Assembly: GCA_902363735.1 (NCBI GenBank)
Contig: CABJBA010000005.1
Span: 1-64,000, forward strand
Length of the DNA stretch: 64,000 bases
Source of the DNA: Clostridiaceae bacterium
GTDB taxonomy: Bacteria > Bacillota > Clostridia > Lachnospirales > Lachnospiraceae
Direction of reading: 5' to 3'
Shown here: positions 62,726 through 64,000 of the stretch, piece by piece
Layout of the letters: every line of letters starts with the position of its first letter
Numbering within the stretch: the stretch's first letter is position 1
Notes under the pieces: model-generated
What the model was told of the DNA's origin: nothing
The model's database searches: none
Seen by the model: the letters and a program-made list of their open reading frames with translations, nothing else
Made by a program: the position numbers and the translations under genes

Positions 62726-63610
62726 ATGAATATTTTTGCATTAATCGCAGCATTTGGAGGAGGTATTATTGGGGCCTATATGGGAGCACTTCCTGCATTT
62801 ATTCTTACGGGAGTTATGGCCATTACAGGTGCTGGAGTGGCTATGGCGGGCGGGTCCGATATGACGGTTGGTTTTATTGCCTTCGGTTCCTATCTTGGGC
62901 CCCATATTGCGTTTGCCGGAGGTGTTGCTGCAGCTGCTTATGCGGGAAAGCAGAAGAAACTGGGCAGCGGAACTGATATTTTATCTTCCCTCAACGGTCT
63001 TTGTGATCCTATGACACTGATCGTAGGCGGTATTTTTGGTGTATTTGGTTTCCTGGTACACCATCTTATGGGTTCCATTCTTCACTTAAACACAGATCTT
63101 CCGGGTATTACTGTTATTATCTCCGCAATTGTTGTCCGTTTTCTCTTTGGAACCGGCGGTCTTGTAGGAAAAGCACCGGAAAGTGAAAAGAGAGAATACG
63201 TTACATCAGGAAATGGCATGATATGTAATGTACTGCTGGGTCTGGGATTGGGTACGACTGTTGGTTTTGTATATCAGGCATTGGTAACCAGCGGAGCTTC
63301 TGATGCAGTTCTTGGAAGTTATCCCATTCTTTGCTTCGGAATAGCGGCTGCATCACTGATATTTACACAGACGGGATTTGCAACACCGGCAACCCATCAT
63401 ATTGCGTTGATAGCTGCTCTTGCTGTAGCTGCTTCCGGAAATCCTGTAATGGGTACAATCTTCGGTATCATCGCCTCATTATTAGGTGATTTTATGGCAA
63501 AAACCTTTAACAGCCATTGCGATACCCATATTGACCCACCGGCGTTTACCATCTTTATTCTTACATTTATAATAAATGCTATCTTTGGAAACGGCTTTTT
63601 CAGTGTTTAA
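62726..63610 (+). CDS. Unrecognised glycine-rich polytopic membrane protein
   Basis: This 294-aa protein has about eight hydrophobic segments, many with Gly/Ala-rich packing (FGGGIIGAYMGALPAFILTG, GIFGVFGFLVHHL, GIAAASLIFTQTG, GTIFGIIASLLGDF). Two polar loops contain conserved-looking residues (KAPESEKREYV; NSHCDTHIDPPA). I do not recognise a family. It follows acetate kinase by 92 bp on the same strand with AAAGGAG before its ATG and no clear terminator between, so co-transcription is possible and a link to acetate handling is conceivable. Confidence 0.75.
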   Translation: MNIFALIAAFGGGIIGAYMGALPAFILTGVMAITGAGVAMAGGSDMTVGFIAFGSYLGPHIAFAGGVAAAAYAGKQKKLGSGTDILSSLNGLCDPMTLIVGGIFGVFGFLVHHLMGSILHLNTDLPGITVIISAIVVRFLFGTGGLVGKAPESEKREYVTSGNGMICNVLLGLGLGTTVGFVYQALVTSGASDAVLGSYPILCFGIAAASLIFTQTGFATPATHHIALIAALAVAASGNPVMGTIFGIIASLLGDFMAKTFNSHCDTHIDPPAFTIFILTFIINAIFGNGFFSV

Positions 63611-63629
63611 ACTTTTTACATATATGAAA

Positions 63630-63675
63630 CAGCTGATCTTCCATAAGAGTTTATATTCTGGAGATCAGCCGTTTT
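63630..63675. terminator. Bidirectional terminator between convergent genes
   Basis: CAGCTGATCTTCCA (63630-63643) pairs with TGGAGATCAGCCG (63659-63671), with minor mismatch, and is followed by TTTT. It separates the membrane protein from the converging glutaredoxin-domain gene. Confidence 0.85.
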
Positions 63676-63688
63676 ATATAACTATGGT

Positions 63689-64000
63689 CTATTGCCCATT
63701 TAAAATTTCTTTTATTTTATCCAAACGGAAGCCGGATATCTCGTGAGTTCCGATGATAGTGACGGGCAGGGCTGTGTAGCCCCTTTCTTCCATAAATGAC
63801 TGCCCGGCCTGGTCAGTTTCCAGATTGATTTCCTGAAAAGAAAGTCCCTGGCTATTTAAATAATCTTTGATGTGACTGCAGTACGTACATCCGGGGAGGG
63901 AGTAAAGCCTGATAGTTTCCAATGAAGCTGCTGCCTTTGGTTCCTCCGTCATCTGCTCCAAAGTGAGATTGCTGCTTCCAATGGTCCAATTGGCACCGCA
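63689..64000 (-). CDS. Glutaredoxin-domain protein, C-terminal part (gene runs off window)
   Basis: The C-terminal 80 residues form a glutaredoxin/NrdH-like thioredoxin fold: IRLYSLPGCTYCSHIKDYL with redox motif CTYC, then TALPVTII with the cis-Pro, and a C-terminal helix. A TTG at 63961 or an ATG at 63952 could be taken as a start, but neither has a good site and the frame stays open to position 64000 (CGANWTIGSSNLTLEQM before the domain). The domain is therefore more likely the tail of a larger protein or a longer variant. Confidence 0.75.
   Translation of the reverse strand, partial: CGANWTIGSSNLTLEQMTEEPKAAASLETIRLYSLPGCTYCSHIKDYLNSQGLSFQEINLETDQAGQSFMEERGYTALPVTIIGTHEISGFRLDKIKEILNGQ

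Noticed and set aside
1..64000. CRISPR arrays, tRNA or rRNA genes, phage or toxin-antitoxin modules
   Set aside because: I looked for regularly spaced repeats, cloverleaf-like sequences and typical gene pairs and saw none that I could support.

Overview
The window reads as chromosome of a Gram-positive, low-GC anaerobe of the Lachnospiraceae (Clostridium cluster XIVa, Lacrimispora/Enterocloster-like). This rests on AGGAGG-type ribosome sites, two YesM/YesN two-component systems paired with CUT1 sugar ABC transporters, rubrerythrin, acetate kinase, SLH surface proteins and gene style; the genus is inference. I see no rRNA, tRNA or CRISPR.

Region 1 (1-5700) is a nested transposon. An IS66-family element (tnpA, tnpB, tnpC on the minus strand; right end GTAA at 5700; left end outside the window) has its tnpC split by a complete IS21-family element (221-2998; istA, istB and a small coupled ORF) flanked by a 5-bp duplication TCTCT. 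Removing the element and one TCTCT copy restores a 545-codon tnpC exactly in frame.

Region 2 (5781-30220) is a large plant-glycan locus. A LacI-type regulator is divergent from an operon of fucose-isomerase-like protein, two-piece transketolase, FGGY kinase, GH78 rhamnosidase-like, GH127 and GH42 enzymes, closed by a terminator. A YesM/YesN pair, a lipoprotein and two permeases follow, then a GH63-like enzyme, a GH140/apiosidase-like enzyme, a DUF1537 acid-sugar kinase, an Asp/Glu-racemase-fold protein and a beta-keto-acid cleavage enzyme. The isomerase/kinase/split-transketolase set plus an apiosidase-like hydrolase suggests use of a branched or rare pentose such as apiose. The kinase/racemase/BKACE trio looks like an undescribed acid-sugar route.

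Region 3 (30193-40409) is a second glycan locus: a minus-strand YesM/YesN pair divergent from two permeases, a lipoprotein, and DUF2264, GH88 and GH105 enzymes, as expected for uronic-acid-containing oligosaccharides such as pectin (rhamnogalacturonan) fragments. Neither transporter has its own ATPase.

Region 4 (40549-52490) holds stand-alone functions: a 7TMR-DISM diguanylate cyclase, a heterodimeric ABC exporter with one degenerate ATP site, rubrerythrin, a C39-like cysteine-peptidase candidate, a tocopherol-cyclase-like protein, a C-GCAxxG-C-C protein with a TDT transporter, and a YtrA-type GntR/ABC operon whose promoter lies inside a perfect 20-bp inverted repeat.

Region 5 (52595-61131) is a surface and signalling block: a 1131-aa SLH protein, an unrecognised 437-aa protein, and a visibly GC-richer response regulator/7TMR-DISM histidine kinase operon. 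A TetR gene is divergent from that operon, and a perfect 16-bp palindrome sits just downstream of the operon's promoter. Region 6 (61437-64000) has acetate kinase, an unrecognised membrane protein and the C-terminal glutaredoxin domain of a gene running off the window.
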